Below are positions 1 through 9,959 of a stretch of 64,000 bases of DNA, piece after piece. The stretch is from Corythucha ciliata (Eukaryota > Arthropoda > Insecta > Hemiptera > Tingidae), in NCBI GenBank assembly GCA_038030265.1, contig CM075941.1, positions 41,850,164-41,914,163 of the forward strand, in the 5' to 3' direction. A program made the translations under genes and the position numbers. A model generated the notes under the pieces. The model searched no databases. It was not told the origin of the DNA and saw only the letters and a list, made by a program, of their open reading frames with translations. How positions within the stretch are numbered: the stretch's first letter is position 1; every line of letters begins with the position of its first letter.

Positions 1-1073
1 CTGACTGAGAAAAATGCGGGCCAATTTTCAAGCATCCTGAAACCCCCCCTTAAGTATTTTCTGTACTTACAACGAAATTTAAAGCACGCGGACGAACGGG
101 TACAAACCTGAAACATCCCACTCACTAAACTAAAAGACTGAATACTGAAAGTGAAAGCGTAAAGGGTGACTCCCACCCCCACCCCGATTTTTTTCTGCCT
201 CAAGTCCTGGCTGAACTTTTTCGCTGATGAAGCATTTATTTTATTTTTTATTTTTCAGCGTACACTGAGCCCACTGTGTTTACTTGATGTAAGGCTCGAC
301 AAATTTTACTGTGGTCACCACCCAATTGTTATTTTCGGTGAACGTTGCAATCCTTACTCTGGCCCCTGACTAATATCATAAAACTTAAGCTGGGGTTTTT
401 ACTGTGGTCACCCCTTACCATAAGGGTAACAACGCCGCAATCAATAATGTCAACCACCAACGCCCGAAAGACGAGGACGCATCACTTGTTTTTACTGTGG
501 CAACTTCAATCATCGCTTGGGTCGCGCCGCATACTTTAGTGCTCTAAAAGTAGCGTGAACACCGGGCGCTACGGTAATATTCGAGCGCTTTGACCACCTT
601 AATAGAAGCGTAGGGGTACAGCGAAAGCTGTTGTGCCAAATCTACATTTTCCTATTGAACGAATAATTTTATACTGCAATAAAGGAGGAATAAATAATAT
701 TATTGAATTCTCGTGGGGAATATGTTGGGATTTTTTGCAGCGGTCCACAGCATTAACTAGTCTGACACCGGCGGTATTTGGTGCAGCACATTAAATTTTA
801 CCAATGGGTACCAATGAAATTTTACCATTGGGTACCAATGAAGCAGAAGCCATTGTCATGAGTAAACTTTACAGGAAAATTTCGGCTCGGTCTTTCCGTG
901 TATCTCGACTCGTTCAGGTAATTATTCTTACTTCATTTTTATACTTATTGAATTTACCTTCAAGTGCAGCAATATAACAACATTTCTGTGTGCTGAGATC
1001 AGGCTGTCCGAGGAACTATTCCGAAAGGGTTTTCATTTTATTTAATAAATTCTGCCTCAGGCTTGTACAGTTA
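1..1073. other. Non-coding flank with repeated TTTTACTGTGG motifs
   Basis: No coding exon is supported here. The stretch holds three copies of a motif close to TTTTACTGTGGTCACC (near 304, 397 and 488). The same core recurs inside the CACTA-like element at 3073-4919, so this may be the remnant of another copy. A short near-tandem duplication built on TTTTACCATTGGGTACC lies at about 797-840. The sequence TTA at 1071-1073 abuts the first Harbinger element. Confidence 0.5.
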
Positions 1074-3072
1074 GAGTGCCCGCGCACTAGGCAGCCTGGC
1101 TGCGGCAGCCAGGCTGCGGCAGCCAAAGTGTGGGCAGCCAAATAGAGCAGCCAATTGAGCAGCCGGATTCTAGTCAGTCGTTCCCGAGATGGAAGTGGAA
1201 GAGGTAATAATTGTTCACGCTTTGTCTCGCAAAAAAAGGAAAATGGAGAGAAAATATTGGATTCATCCTTTACTTACGGAGCCGACACTCCAAGGGTCAA
1301 TTTCAAGCATACTTCCGGGACCTACGACTACATTCAGATAAATTTTTCAACTATACAAGAATGTCAGTGAAATCATTCGACGACGATCATGGGCACCGAT
1401 ACTCGAATGCGAGCGTCTATAACTCCGGAGGAAAAATTAGTAATTACTTTAAGGTGAGTTCACAGAAAATAACTGTTTATTTTATATTACGCATGTTTAT
1501 TTAAAAAAAAATGCTAGCAATGCGCAAACAAATCAAGAACCTCGGAGGTTTGGTTAGCGTCCGATGATAACGTATCCGTTGGTGACAATGCTTGTAGTTG
1601 CCCCCTCGTTGTGCCATCGTTTTCACGCGAATAATCGTGGTGACGATTGTTGTGCCCTGATGTCCCCAGTCGATTATTTGTTGCAACAAATTCCTGATGT
1701 GGTGATTGATTGTGCACGATTGGGCGTCCATAGAAGGGTGGTGGGGGAACACTACCCGAGGCTGCTGTCCAATAACTTGACCTTCTCCGGTAGTCAGTGG
1801 CTGGATCTGAATAGGGGAATTGGCGAGGTGTAACTAATTCTGATCGTTGGGTTTCCACGTGAGGATTCTGGGCGTTCCTTATTATCTCCATCAATTCCAT
1901 TTTCGTTGACAACTTACGGTAATGAGCAATTTTTATGAAATCTTCCACCAGCGAAAGCATAAATAGTCGGTCAGCGTCCGTTTCATTGTTTTTTTCGCGT
2001 TCTTCCCTCAATTCAACACTTTGTTTCAAGATGGCTATAAGACTTTCGTCATCATTTTTTTTTTTTTCTTTTTGACAGGAGACGGTCGAATTTGAACGTT
2101 GACATCCTCCGCTTCGCTGGTATTGTCCGCATCAATGCTGGATTCTGTCGAATTATTTGTCACAGTTTTTCTTAGAAACTGCAGTTGATCAAAATAAATG
2201 TAGGAGCTCTTGCGGGAAGCTGCAGAGCCAATTTTCGTTCCTGATCTACGCCTTAATTCTCTGCTGAAGCTCGTCCTGATATTTTTCCACTTTTGTTGAA
2301 AAGATATTCCTGAAACAAAAGCATTCACACTATCTATTTACTTTCAAGTTACACAAAAATAAATTCTTCAACTAGATTCACGTAATTTTGGAAATTATTT
2401 GTCCAAAATGTTTTTTTCGTTCCAAAAACTTTTTTATTTGTGTTCCAGATACTTGGCAACAGGGTGTTCTATGACGGAGTTGCATCACAATTTTCGAATT
2501 GGGCATACTACTGTACGTGAAATAATTTATGAAGTGTGTTTGGCGATTTGGGAGAACATGAGACAGACAGCATATCCAGAGCTCAACGAAGAAAGATGGA
2601 AAGAAATAGCCAGCGGTTTTAATGAAAATGCCAATTTTCCCAACTGCATTGGTGCAATTGACGGGAAGCATATCCGAATAATCAAACCCAATAACTCAGG
2701 TTCCCTTTACTACAACTATAAACATCATTTTTCGATCGTTTTACTTGCTATGTGTGACGCTGATTATAAATTTACTTACATCGATGTCGGAGCATACGGA
2801 AAATGCAGTGACTCATCTATTTATAAGGAATCAGTTTTTCATAAAAAACTTGTCAATAAACAATTGGGAATACCCGAGAATCGCCCGATAAAAACCGATG
2901 GAATACCAATGCCATATGTCATTGTGGGTGACGAGGCATTCGGATTATCTGATAATTTAATGCGCCCTTATGGAGGACATACTTTAACTGACAACAAAAG
3001 AATATTCAACTATAGATTGTCTCGTGCTAGGCGGTTTATAGAATGCGCTTTTGGAATTCTATCAAATAAGTG

Positions 3073-4919
3073 CACGGAAAAACCAGGCTGAATTTTTTAT
3101 GTAAAATGTGCTTAAGGCCATCGTCAATGTTACTTCGACACATGCGAAAAACAAAGTGTCCCCTTAACTATCACAGCTACCCCGTAGCTTTTTCAAGAAA
3201 CCCCTAGTAAATTCTAACTTACTGGTAGTAAAATTTCCCTGAGCGCCGTACGAAAATTTAAACCATTCACTGATTATTCCAACAGGAAAGTATAGAGTTC
3301 TCCTTCCAATGGAAAAGTTGTGGGTTGACTTTTCGATGATTGATATACGACTTTGTTTTTAGTACTGTGGCCGAAAAATTGTACCTCCTGCTCTGACGAG
3401 ATGTGCTCTGGTTACACTTGCAACAAAACACAGCATGACGTGGTTCCACAAATTATTGGTGTGGCCAATGTAAAAAAAAAAGCGGTCTCCAGACCAGAAT
3501 GAATTTGAGGCGTTGTCTTCACGAACGCTTAAAGGGTTGCCACCGTAAAAATTGATGCTGCTCACTTGATTTGAAAACCCTATGTTACCACAGTAAAAAT
3601 TGAAGTGCCCTACCTCATTGTTTTCTGAGATTCTGGGTACACGGTACTGCCGTACAGTGACAGTGGCAATACTGCCAGTCTCCCACTCCTGTTCGAAGGG
3701 TCAGGAGTCGTTGTGGGGTTGTGCGAGCAAGTTTAGGTCGGCCACGCGTGCATTCATTCAATTCAATAGCTCGCTCGACGACCAGGAAACTCGCGCCACC
3801 CATTTTTTCAAATGCCTAGGTAAGCTTGAACCGTAGAAGTAAACATATACCCTATCAAGTTACGCATTATCTTAGAGCATATCTTCACTTTAACGTTTCA
3901 TTTTTCTTTGTAGAAAACACTTCATGTTGATGTTGCAATGGATTTCCTCGGCCTCCCTGAGTCTTGGGAGTCGGACTACCGCGACTACGCAGAGGAGCTT
4001 ATTGGTAAGTGAGGCTTTCAATACTATTTTATTCCTTCTTTCCCGTGATAAACACTACTAACGGCCTCAGCACATAGCGCGGACTGGTCCGCGCGCGAAA
4101 GTAAGTAAGTGGCGTGGCCTTAATGTGGGCGCTTTTATGACTTGATTCTTGTTCGGTGAGGGTTTATCAGTAGGCAGGAGGCACGCTTTTTGAAAAAATA
4201 GTAGTGTTGTTTGATTGAGCATCCCAAATCCTGCAAAAAACTTTGCATCATGGCTCTTGGGAATAAAGTGATCACGGCTGTTCTCCATTATTATTATTAA
4301 TTTATTTACTTCATCTATTTTATTTTTGTCGATCCAGGGTTGCAAAAATAGATGTATATGGAAGAATAAGAACGTCGAGATCCCTCATGATGGTTTTAAA
4401 AGACAACAGAAAGCCGATTTGGACAGAAAAGCCAAACGTAAACAGTGAGCAGATATACATTTAACTCCGTAATTTATTTATTACTTGTAACTTGAAACTT
4501 TATTTTGTATGAATTATAAATTCATATTTTTAATAAAACTTGTGATCAATTTCGATTGCTGTGTTTATCTTATATGTTGAACCTCAAAATTATGATCTGC
4601 CACCAACGCGTTATTTACAGCGTCCACCGTACATTTTACTGTGGCCTATTTCTCCGCTCTGTACGTGGTACAAGGTACAAACATTCAAACATTCATTTTA
4701 CTGTGGTATGCTACGAACTGATACTTCGTTACTAAAGTCAGATTTACCGTGGCAACCATCACATTCTATCGTCGGCTCTGCTTGGGCCCAATGAAAATTT
4801 ACCGTAGGGAATAAGGAAAGATTTTTGACGTTGAACACAGTATTGTTTACTTAAAAAATCTTACGTCCCTGGCGTACTGTGTCCCCACAGTAAATTTTAT
4901 CTGAAAAAGTTTTTCAGTG
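3073..4919. mobile_element. Non-autonomous CACTA (EnSpm)-like element
   Basis: Removing 3073-4919 plus one copy of the TG repeat rejoins the Harbinger transposase frame exactly (SNK then WRIFHRP), which fixes both boundaries. The ends are inverted: CACGGAAAAA on the left and TTTTTCAGTG on the right. The host dinucleotide TG is duplicated at 3071-3072 and 4920-4921. CAC ends, a 2-bp duplication and many subterminal copies of CCACAGTAAAAWTT (3541, 3590, 4634, 4694, 4741, 4792, 4885 in either orientation) fit animal CACTA elements. No transposase is present. It carries a small spliced open frame. Confidence 0.75.
3812..4448 (+). CDS. Candidate small three-exon cargo gene inside the CACTA-like element
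   Basis: I do not recognise the product. Exons fit splice signals: ATG at 3812 with exon 1 to 3819 (donor GTAAGC), exon 2 3914-4004 (acceptor CTTTGTAG, donor GTAAGT), exon 3 4338-4448 (acceptor GATCCAG) with TGA at 4446-4448 and an AATAAA near 4531. In this phase the frame is open for 69 codons and ends in a Lys/Arg-rich tail (DRKAKRKQ). Exon 2 is also open in a second, more acidic frame (MDFLGLPESWE) that runs into a stop early in exon 3, so the true frame is uncertain. It could be a captured host gene fragment or a remnant element gene. Confidence 0.4.
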
Positions 4920-5482
4920 TGGCGAATTTTTCATCGGCCAATGGACGTTCAGGAAGAAGTCGCAATTGCCATTGTAAAAACTTGTGTTGTTCTACATAAC
5001 TACTTGAGAGAAAGAGATGGCTACCGATTCAAAGACACATTACACGTAGCCGAAGAACTGGAAATTCCGGCTGGTACAGCAAGTAGAGGAAATCGAACAT
5101 CATATGCTTTCAGAGATTTATTTGCGGATTATTTTGTGAATGAAAATCCTCTTGAATGGCAAAATAGCGTGGTCTTGGGAAAGTAGCTATGTATTGTGAA
5201 TTCTTATTTTTTTGTTAAATTTCAAATTTAAATAAAAAATGTTAAGCATTAACAATAATTACTTACCGAGTTCTTTCTTTTCACTTTCTGACGAATCCTC
5301 CGCCACCATAGCATTCACTACTTCCTCCCACTGCCTTCTTTTGACATCTCGGTCACTATATGCTACCGATGAAGAGTCCCAAATCGCTCCTCGGATTTCA
5401 ATTTCCCTTATAAACTTTTCAGTATCGAACGACATCCTTCTTCAAAAGTTTTCATGTCAAGTGACTGACTGGTGGCTGCTTG

Positions 5483-5769
5483 CATAGAGATAATATAACT
5501 ACTAGAGGAGGCATTGAATGCGCAAACAAGTGTAAACTGGGGCGAGGATTAACGTCATCCGGATATCCTTGCGGCTCCGTAGTTCTCTTCCCATTGGCTG
5601 TCTCAAAAGGCGGGTCTTCAAAAAGTCCCCCTTCACACCATCCACATCCCCACAGGTACTTCCTCAAACAGTAGCAAGGGATTTTCGGTGCTAACTCAAG
5701 CTCTTGGTGACGTCAATCATGGACCGCTGCGCAATAGACAATTCAAGCTTTAGTTATATTATCTCTATG
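5483..5769. mobile_element. 287-bp MITE with 8-bp target duplication (hAT or P type)
   Basis: Inverted ends CATAGAGATAATATAACTA (left) and its complement (right) are flanked on both sides by the perfect 8-bp direct repeat GCTGCTTG (5475-5482 and 5770-5777). An 8-bp duplication is typical of hAT and P elements. There is no coding capacity. It landed in the GGCAGCC-rich subterminal repeat of Harbinger 1. Confidence 0.87.
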
Positions 5770-5932
5770 GCTGCTTGGCTGCTTTGACCAGTGCGCGAGG
5801 TTTCGGGCAGCCACTTGACTTTTGTCATATCTTTTTGGCTGCGGGCAGCCAGTTGGCTGCCGTGTAGTTGAACTAATTCTAGTGGCTGCCGCAGCCTGGA
5901 AATCTTGGCTGCCTAGTGCGCGGGCACCCATA

Positions 5933-6043
5933 GGTTCCAATGTAATTAACTGGCTGCCGCAGCCTGGCTGCGCAGCCAGGCTGCCACAGCCAAAGTGTGG
6001 GCAGCCAAATAGAGCAGCCAATTGCGCAGCCAGATTCCAGTCA
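5933..6043 (+). repeat. Second copy of Harbinger-1 left-end subterminal sequence
   Basis: Immediately outside the right terminus, 5955-6043 repeats in direct orientation the left subterminal block found at about 1100-1177 (GGCAGCCAAAGTGTGGGCAG, then the AGCAGCCAATTG and CCAGTCAG segments). This looks like the left end of a related element or MITE abutting the first one. Confidence 0.7.
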
Positions 6044-7085
6044 GAAAGAAATACGGAATTATCATCATTATAATTATATTTTTTAACTTAACCTCTTAAA
6101 CACAAGAATAACTTTTTACAATTACAAAGGATCTCTCATTGTTACATACTATTTACTACTGTTCAGAATTTTTAAATGTATTGATGGTGATGTAGCTAAT
6201 CATATACATGTAAGAATCCGATTGATCACTGAATTAATGTTCATGACTCAAACCAAACTTGATGCATTTTTGCCACCTCTGTCTTGAGTGAGGTTCCCCC
6301 TCGACGAGACATCGCTGAAAAAAGGAAAAAACGTCAGGTCTTGGTCAAATAAATTACGAGAGAGAGAGAGAGAGAAAAAAAATTTTTCGCAAGTCCCACG
6401 GTATTAGGGGTATCGGTTCCATATAACTCTAAAACAGCTCCGCTGTTGTTTCTATCCGTCACAGACGCTGTCACGTTGCGTTGGTGAGTGTCGAGCCGAT
6501 ATCGTATATCCCTGTAGTATGAAAGTCATCTAACTAAGAAGAAAAGGACAAAACAAATTCATAGAACTTACCTTTGAATATTTTGATCTACTGGCTCAGT
6601 CCCCGGGCAGTCGATGACGTCGGCGTCAGCCGTTGGATAATATTTAATTTCGATGCACTTTATTCACGACGAACATGGTACTAATTATCAGCAAAATATT
6701 AACGAATGTCCAGTACACAGCAGATCTTCGATGAGCAAACGGACAAGAGAAATAAAATGTTTTCGTAAGCGTGCTATGGAGTCCCTGTAGGAGATTGGGC
6801 CGCCTGGAGGGGGTCGGTTGGTTCAGTTAACCCAACTTTTCCTAGAATCTACCCAGCAGTTGGGGTGTTGGTACTATACACAGCAAAAGTACAATAATAC
6901 CTGTTGAACCAACTTAATACTAGGGATCGTTAACCTAACTACCAACAAAAAATTGGTTGAACGAACAACAGTGGTAAAGTAAAGTACCATCATTTTGCGT
7001 AAGTTCTGGGTTAAAGAAACTAATATTTCAATGGTTTATTCAACTTAAGTCATTTTACTTTCTTTGAGTGTTCACTTTACTGTAA
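6044..7085. other. No gene seen; AG microsatellite
   Basis: An (AG)n tract lies at about 6358-6376. The remainder is AT-rich with several GTTAAC/GGTTAA-type words around 6830-7060 but no convincing exon, domain or terminal repeat. Confidence 0.4.
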
Positions 7086-7224
7086 AGCCGCCTTCACATG
7101 CGAGCTGTGACAGCTTAAGCTTTGAGCTGTAGCCAATCAAAGAGCAACCCGCGTTTGAATTAATTATATTTCATTGGATACAGTTCAAAACCGAACTATT
7201 TTCAGATCATATGTGAAGCCGGCT
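7086..7224. mobile_element. 139-bp Harbinger-like MITE, TAA duplication
   Basis: The ends AGCCGCCTTCACATGCGA and the complement of AGCCGGCTTCACATATGA are inverted with a few mismatches. TAA flanks both sides (7083-7085, 7225-7227). Short length, no coding sequence and a TWA-type 3-bp duplication fit PIF/Harbinger MITEs. Confidence 0.65.
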
Positions 7225-7479
7225 TAAGAAAAGTAATTTCAACCTTGACTTTGGTAAAATTCTACTGACTTTGGTAGAATGCTACTAACCAAAATAGTTT
7301 AGTCCGGTCAAAAGCTAGAATTGTACTTATTACAATAATTTTGTTACGAACTACTTATTTCTGGGTTAGGTTTACTAAAAACCATTTTACCTAAGTATAG
7401 TAACTAAAATTTTTTTCCGTGCAGGGGTTGATCCTCTGATAGCAAACATTATGACTTTAGTAAATCTCAAGCAACTGAC

Positions 7480-7689
7480 CTGGCTCGCTAGAACTCCTTC
7501 AGCCTGGTAAGTCTTGTCAGGCGACGAAGAGCACCTAGCGATGCACGCGGGATGAACGCCTTCGCCATCTGAAAGCAATTTCCCTGTGAGGACAACGAGA
7601 CCGGCCGCTATAAGTTCTTCGGCCTCCTTGAAATTTCTAGATTTATGAATGCAAACGCTCACATCACAAATTTCGTCAATTCTCATCAT
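7480..7689 (-). CDS. Candidate first coding exon, unknown protein
   Basis: ATG at 7689 opens 70 codons ending at a possible donor (CCAG|GTCAGT) at 7480. The composition is protein-like (EICDVSVCIHKSRNF, EAEELIAAGLVVL, CIARCSSSPDKTYQA), with a small Cys cluster. No domain is recognised. Whether it belongs to a host gene or to a repeated element cannot be told. No downstream exon was identified. Confidence 0.35.
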
Positions 7690-8181
7690 TTTCGCGAAAA
7701 AAAAAAGTAAAAATAAATAAGCAAAAACGCACTAAAATAACAAAACTGAACTCAAGCTCCCTTGTAATCAAGAGGTTTGTTTACATTTGATCTGGACCAA
7801 TGATATATAAACCTGGTTTGCTCACAGAGGACTGGAGGGGCGTGGAGGGGGCAGGTCGTCCCCTGGTAAACAATCACCCTGACCCTCTCCTTGTGTAGTT
7901 ATGCTAATATGGCACTTATTTTGAAACTCCACCCCTCTCATCCATTATGGGAGCTTATTTGATGGCTATTATCAGTTGGTCTTTATCAGCAGTGATGAGC
8001 AATCCAGTTCTTTTATATGTCGTTGATCTGGACTGTATTAATTCATCTTCTTGCCATTGACACAGCGCTGGTGGCGCTGCTCGCCTCCAATCTCAGGGGA
8101 GAGGTGAGCATTTTTGTTGATAACCTGACGATGTAGAGGTAAATTCAAGGTTCCAAAGGTGTACTTCGGCGGGCTACTAAT
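7690..8181. other. No gene seen
   Basis: AT-rich sequence with no supported exon. It leads into the GAAAAGCGCC motif cluster that flanks the MULE fragment. Confidence 0.4.
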
Positions 8182-8426
8182 GAAAAGCGCCAATCCTGTT
8201 TTAATGATGGATGAAAAGCGCCAACAGGTTGACGTGAGAAGTTATGAAAAGCGCAAAGTAATGTACTCGAAAAACGCCAAGAAAAATACTCGAAAAGCGC
8301 CACAAAGACAGGTAGAAAAGAGAAACGCAATTACACTGATTTGGTCATAAATTTATTGACACAACGAAGGAATTGAATAAAACGAATTGAATAAAATTCA
8401 TAGTCAAAGTCGTCGGTCGTGCGAGT

Positions 8427-9230
8427 TTAAAGGACAACTTGTTTTCGTATGCCCACTTTCGTGATGTACTCCAAAGCGCTTAGTTCGCCTGAAACGTATT
8501 TCGCGTGCAAACGTAAGATGGCACAATCCTTGCGAACTTGACGCTTACGTTTACGTGTTGGTTCAGCCGAATTCATTTTCACGTAAGTCTCGGATTGAAA
8601 TTTGGCTAGACAATCAATTACCTCGTGTATGGAGCAGTGAGGTGATTGAAATTGATCCTTGATATGCCTATGAAATGCCTCAGCTCCGTTAGTAGTCCTA
8701 GGGGCCTCAGTGATTGGAGGGGAGGCCCATAATTGTGGGGGGAATGAACTTCGAGGACCGATATACGTTTCGGCGACATACTGAACGAATAGCCCCACTC
8801 TTTCATCGGGAGGTACTTCTTGTAATAAATCGAGAAAAGCTGATTCGACGTCATAGTGGGGAAGATATGACAGACCAAAGAACGTTTTTAAAAACGTGCC
8901 AATATTAGTATTCGTTGCATACTCGCCCTTCAATCCTAAAGAAGTAATCCGCCGAAATAGAGACTGTCCCAAATGGAAAGTGCAGCACATAGTATCAGTC
9001 AGAGGGAACGCACTGTGAGCCGCCGCCTCAAAATCTAAGATAACGGTTTTAGGCGAAAATTGGTAGCCATACATGTTGCATAAATCACTGATGAATTTCA
9101 ATGTATATTCGTAGCAAGCTGTACTTTTATTTGGAAGAAAACAAAAAGCAAGTTGATAATAAGTCCCATTCGTGAACAAGTGCAAAGTATATAATTGCAC
9201 AAAAACACTTGCACAAAAACTAAACAAATC
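8427..9230 (-). pseudogene. MULE transposase, N-terminally truncated
   Basis: The minus-strand frame shows MULE transposase hallmarks in order: FVQLYTLHLF, VILDFEAAAHSAF (Asp), CCTFHLGQSLFRRI, then a long spacer and TNGAEAFHRHIK (Glu). It finishes with a basic tail (RKRKRQVRK) at 8427. The first catalytic segment (a DGTF-type motif upstream of FVQLYTLH) is missing and replaced by an unrelated hydrophobic stretch, and no plausible start lies upstream. A 50-bp tandem duplication (9267-9366) lies close to the broken end. Frame integrity over ~260 codons suggests a fairly recent truncation. Confidence 0.75.
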
Positions 9231-9266
9231 CAACAAACGCAAAGCAAATCCAACGTAAGCAAATAA

Positions 9267-9366
9267 TGTATTTACAAGTCCACTGTTCAATCACTCGATT
9301 CTCCTTTGCCTCTGATTGTATTTACAAGTCCACTGTTCAATCACTCGATTCTCCTTTGCCTCTGAT
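9267..9366. repeat. Perfect 50-bp tandem duplication
   Basis: The block 9267-9316 (beginning TGTATTTACAAGTCCACTG) is repeated immediately at 9317-9366. Confidence 0.95.
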
Positions 9367-9959
9367 TGCCTCGATCGTAATGGCGCTTCTAATACACCTG
9401 TACCAACAGCTCTTTGCGCTATTCATACACCTTACCTTGCCGACTTTTTTGGCGCTTTCAATGTGCATTCCGGCCCTGAAAGAAACAGATTGGCGCTTTT
9501 CAGTGGCACCGCTGATTACAGTCCACAAGTCTAGCGTGCGCGGGAATATGAGTACAAGTCATGATTCACAGTTTTTCAGAATTGCCAGTTGAATAGCCTC
9601 GCGAGTTTTTCGCTTCAAAACTGATTTGTACCAATACTGGTGCCTCTTTGCCTAGCATTATTGCCCTAACTTTAATAAAACATTATGTTTTTAAAGACTA
9701 AATGGTGAGAAATACTCCGTTTGGTCATAATAATTAATTATTGTGACTTATACTATAACCCTCGAAGAAGATTTGTGACTTGTACTATTGTACACTCAAA
9801 ACTCAATGAGCCACAAACATTCTTCATATTCTCGATTTTGAGCATCAGGACCAATGCTATATCACTGACGAGCTGAGAGGAGAACTGGGAAAAACGAACA
9901 ATAAAGAGTAGACAAAGGACATTACGACATATATTAAAAACACAGATGGAAAAGTCATG

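Larger units (their letters stand above)
1189..5186 (+). pseudogene. Harbinger transposase (DDE_Tnp_4), frameshifted and split
   Basis: This was an RNase H-fold DDE nuclease that excises and inserts the element. I read two exons. Exon 1 is 1189-1453, starting with ATG at 1189 and ending at the donor AAG|GTGAG. Exon 2 starts at 2449 after the acceptor TTCCAG, and the join restores the conserved RYLATG motif. Exon 1 needs two frame changes, near 1290 (into a GQFQAYFRDLRL stretch) and near 1385. Exon 2 shows IGAIDGKH (first Asp), KCSDSSIY (second Asp) and the RARRFIECAFG region (Glu). It is interrupted at 3070 by the CACTA-like insertion and resumes at 4922 with RIFHRPMDV, ending at 5186. The exon 2 body lies inside the intron of the opposite-strand MADF gene. 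Confidence 0.88.
1514..5435 (-). pseudogene. Harbinger-associated MADF-BESS DNA-binding protein, one frameshift
   Basis: The accessory protein of Harbinger elements is thought to bind element DNA and assist the transposase. Exon 1 is 5435-5267 on the minus strand (ATG at 5435, donor GTAAGT) and encodes the first half of a MADF domain (FIREIEIRG, IWDSSS, RRQWEEV). Exon 2 starts at 2309 after TTTGTTTCAG in matching phase and continues the domain (QQKWKNIRTSF, YIYFDQLQFL). A poly-A run at about 2051-2066 breaks the frame. After a one-step shift the frame reads DDESLIAILKQS and then a BESS-like motif (RLFMLSLVEDF), ending at 1514. The ~2.95-kb intron contains the entire transposase exon 2. The homopolymer break could be a mutation or an assembly error. 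Confidence 0.82.
1074..5929 (+). mobile_element. PIF/Harbinger element 1, decayed, invaded by two other elements
   Basis: Terminal inverted repeats begin GRGTGCCCGCGCACTAGG at 1074 and end with the reverse complement at 5929, with further GGCAGCC-rich subterminal repeats. The flanks are TTA on the left and ATA on the right, an imperfect version of the 3-bp TWA-type duplication of the superfamily. The element carries the two genes usual for Harbinger, a DDE_Tnp_4 transposase (plus strand) and a MADF/BESS accessory DNA-binding protein (minus strand). A CACTA-like element (3073-4919) splits the transposase and a small MITE (5483-5769) sits in the right subterminal region. Frameshifts in the transposase and a homopolymer frameshift in the MADF gene indicate an inactive copy. 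Confidence 0.88.
8182..9505 (-). mobile_element. MULE (Mutator-like) remnant bounded by inverted GAAAAGCGCCA motif clusters
   Basis: The left flank has GAAAAGCGCCAA or close variants at about 8182, 8213, 8245, 8269 and 8291. The right flank has the complement (TTGGCGCTTTTC-like) at about 9381, 9451 and 9491. These inverted clusters enclose a truncated MULE transposase, so they are probably subterminal transposase-binding repeats. No clean terminal repeat or target duplication was found. Confidence 0.6.

Noticed and set aside
3600..3836. 78-codon plus-strand open stretch as a protein gene
   Set aside because: No domain and it crosses a good donor site; the spliced reading starting at ATG 3812 explains the signals better.
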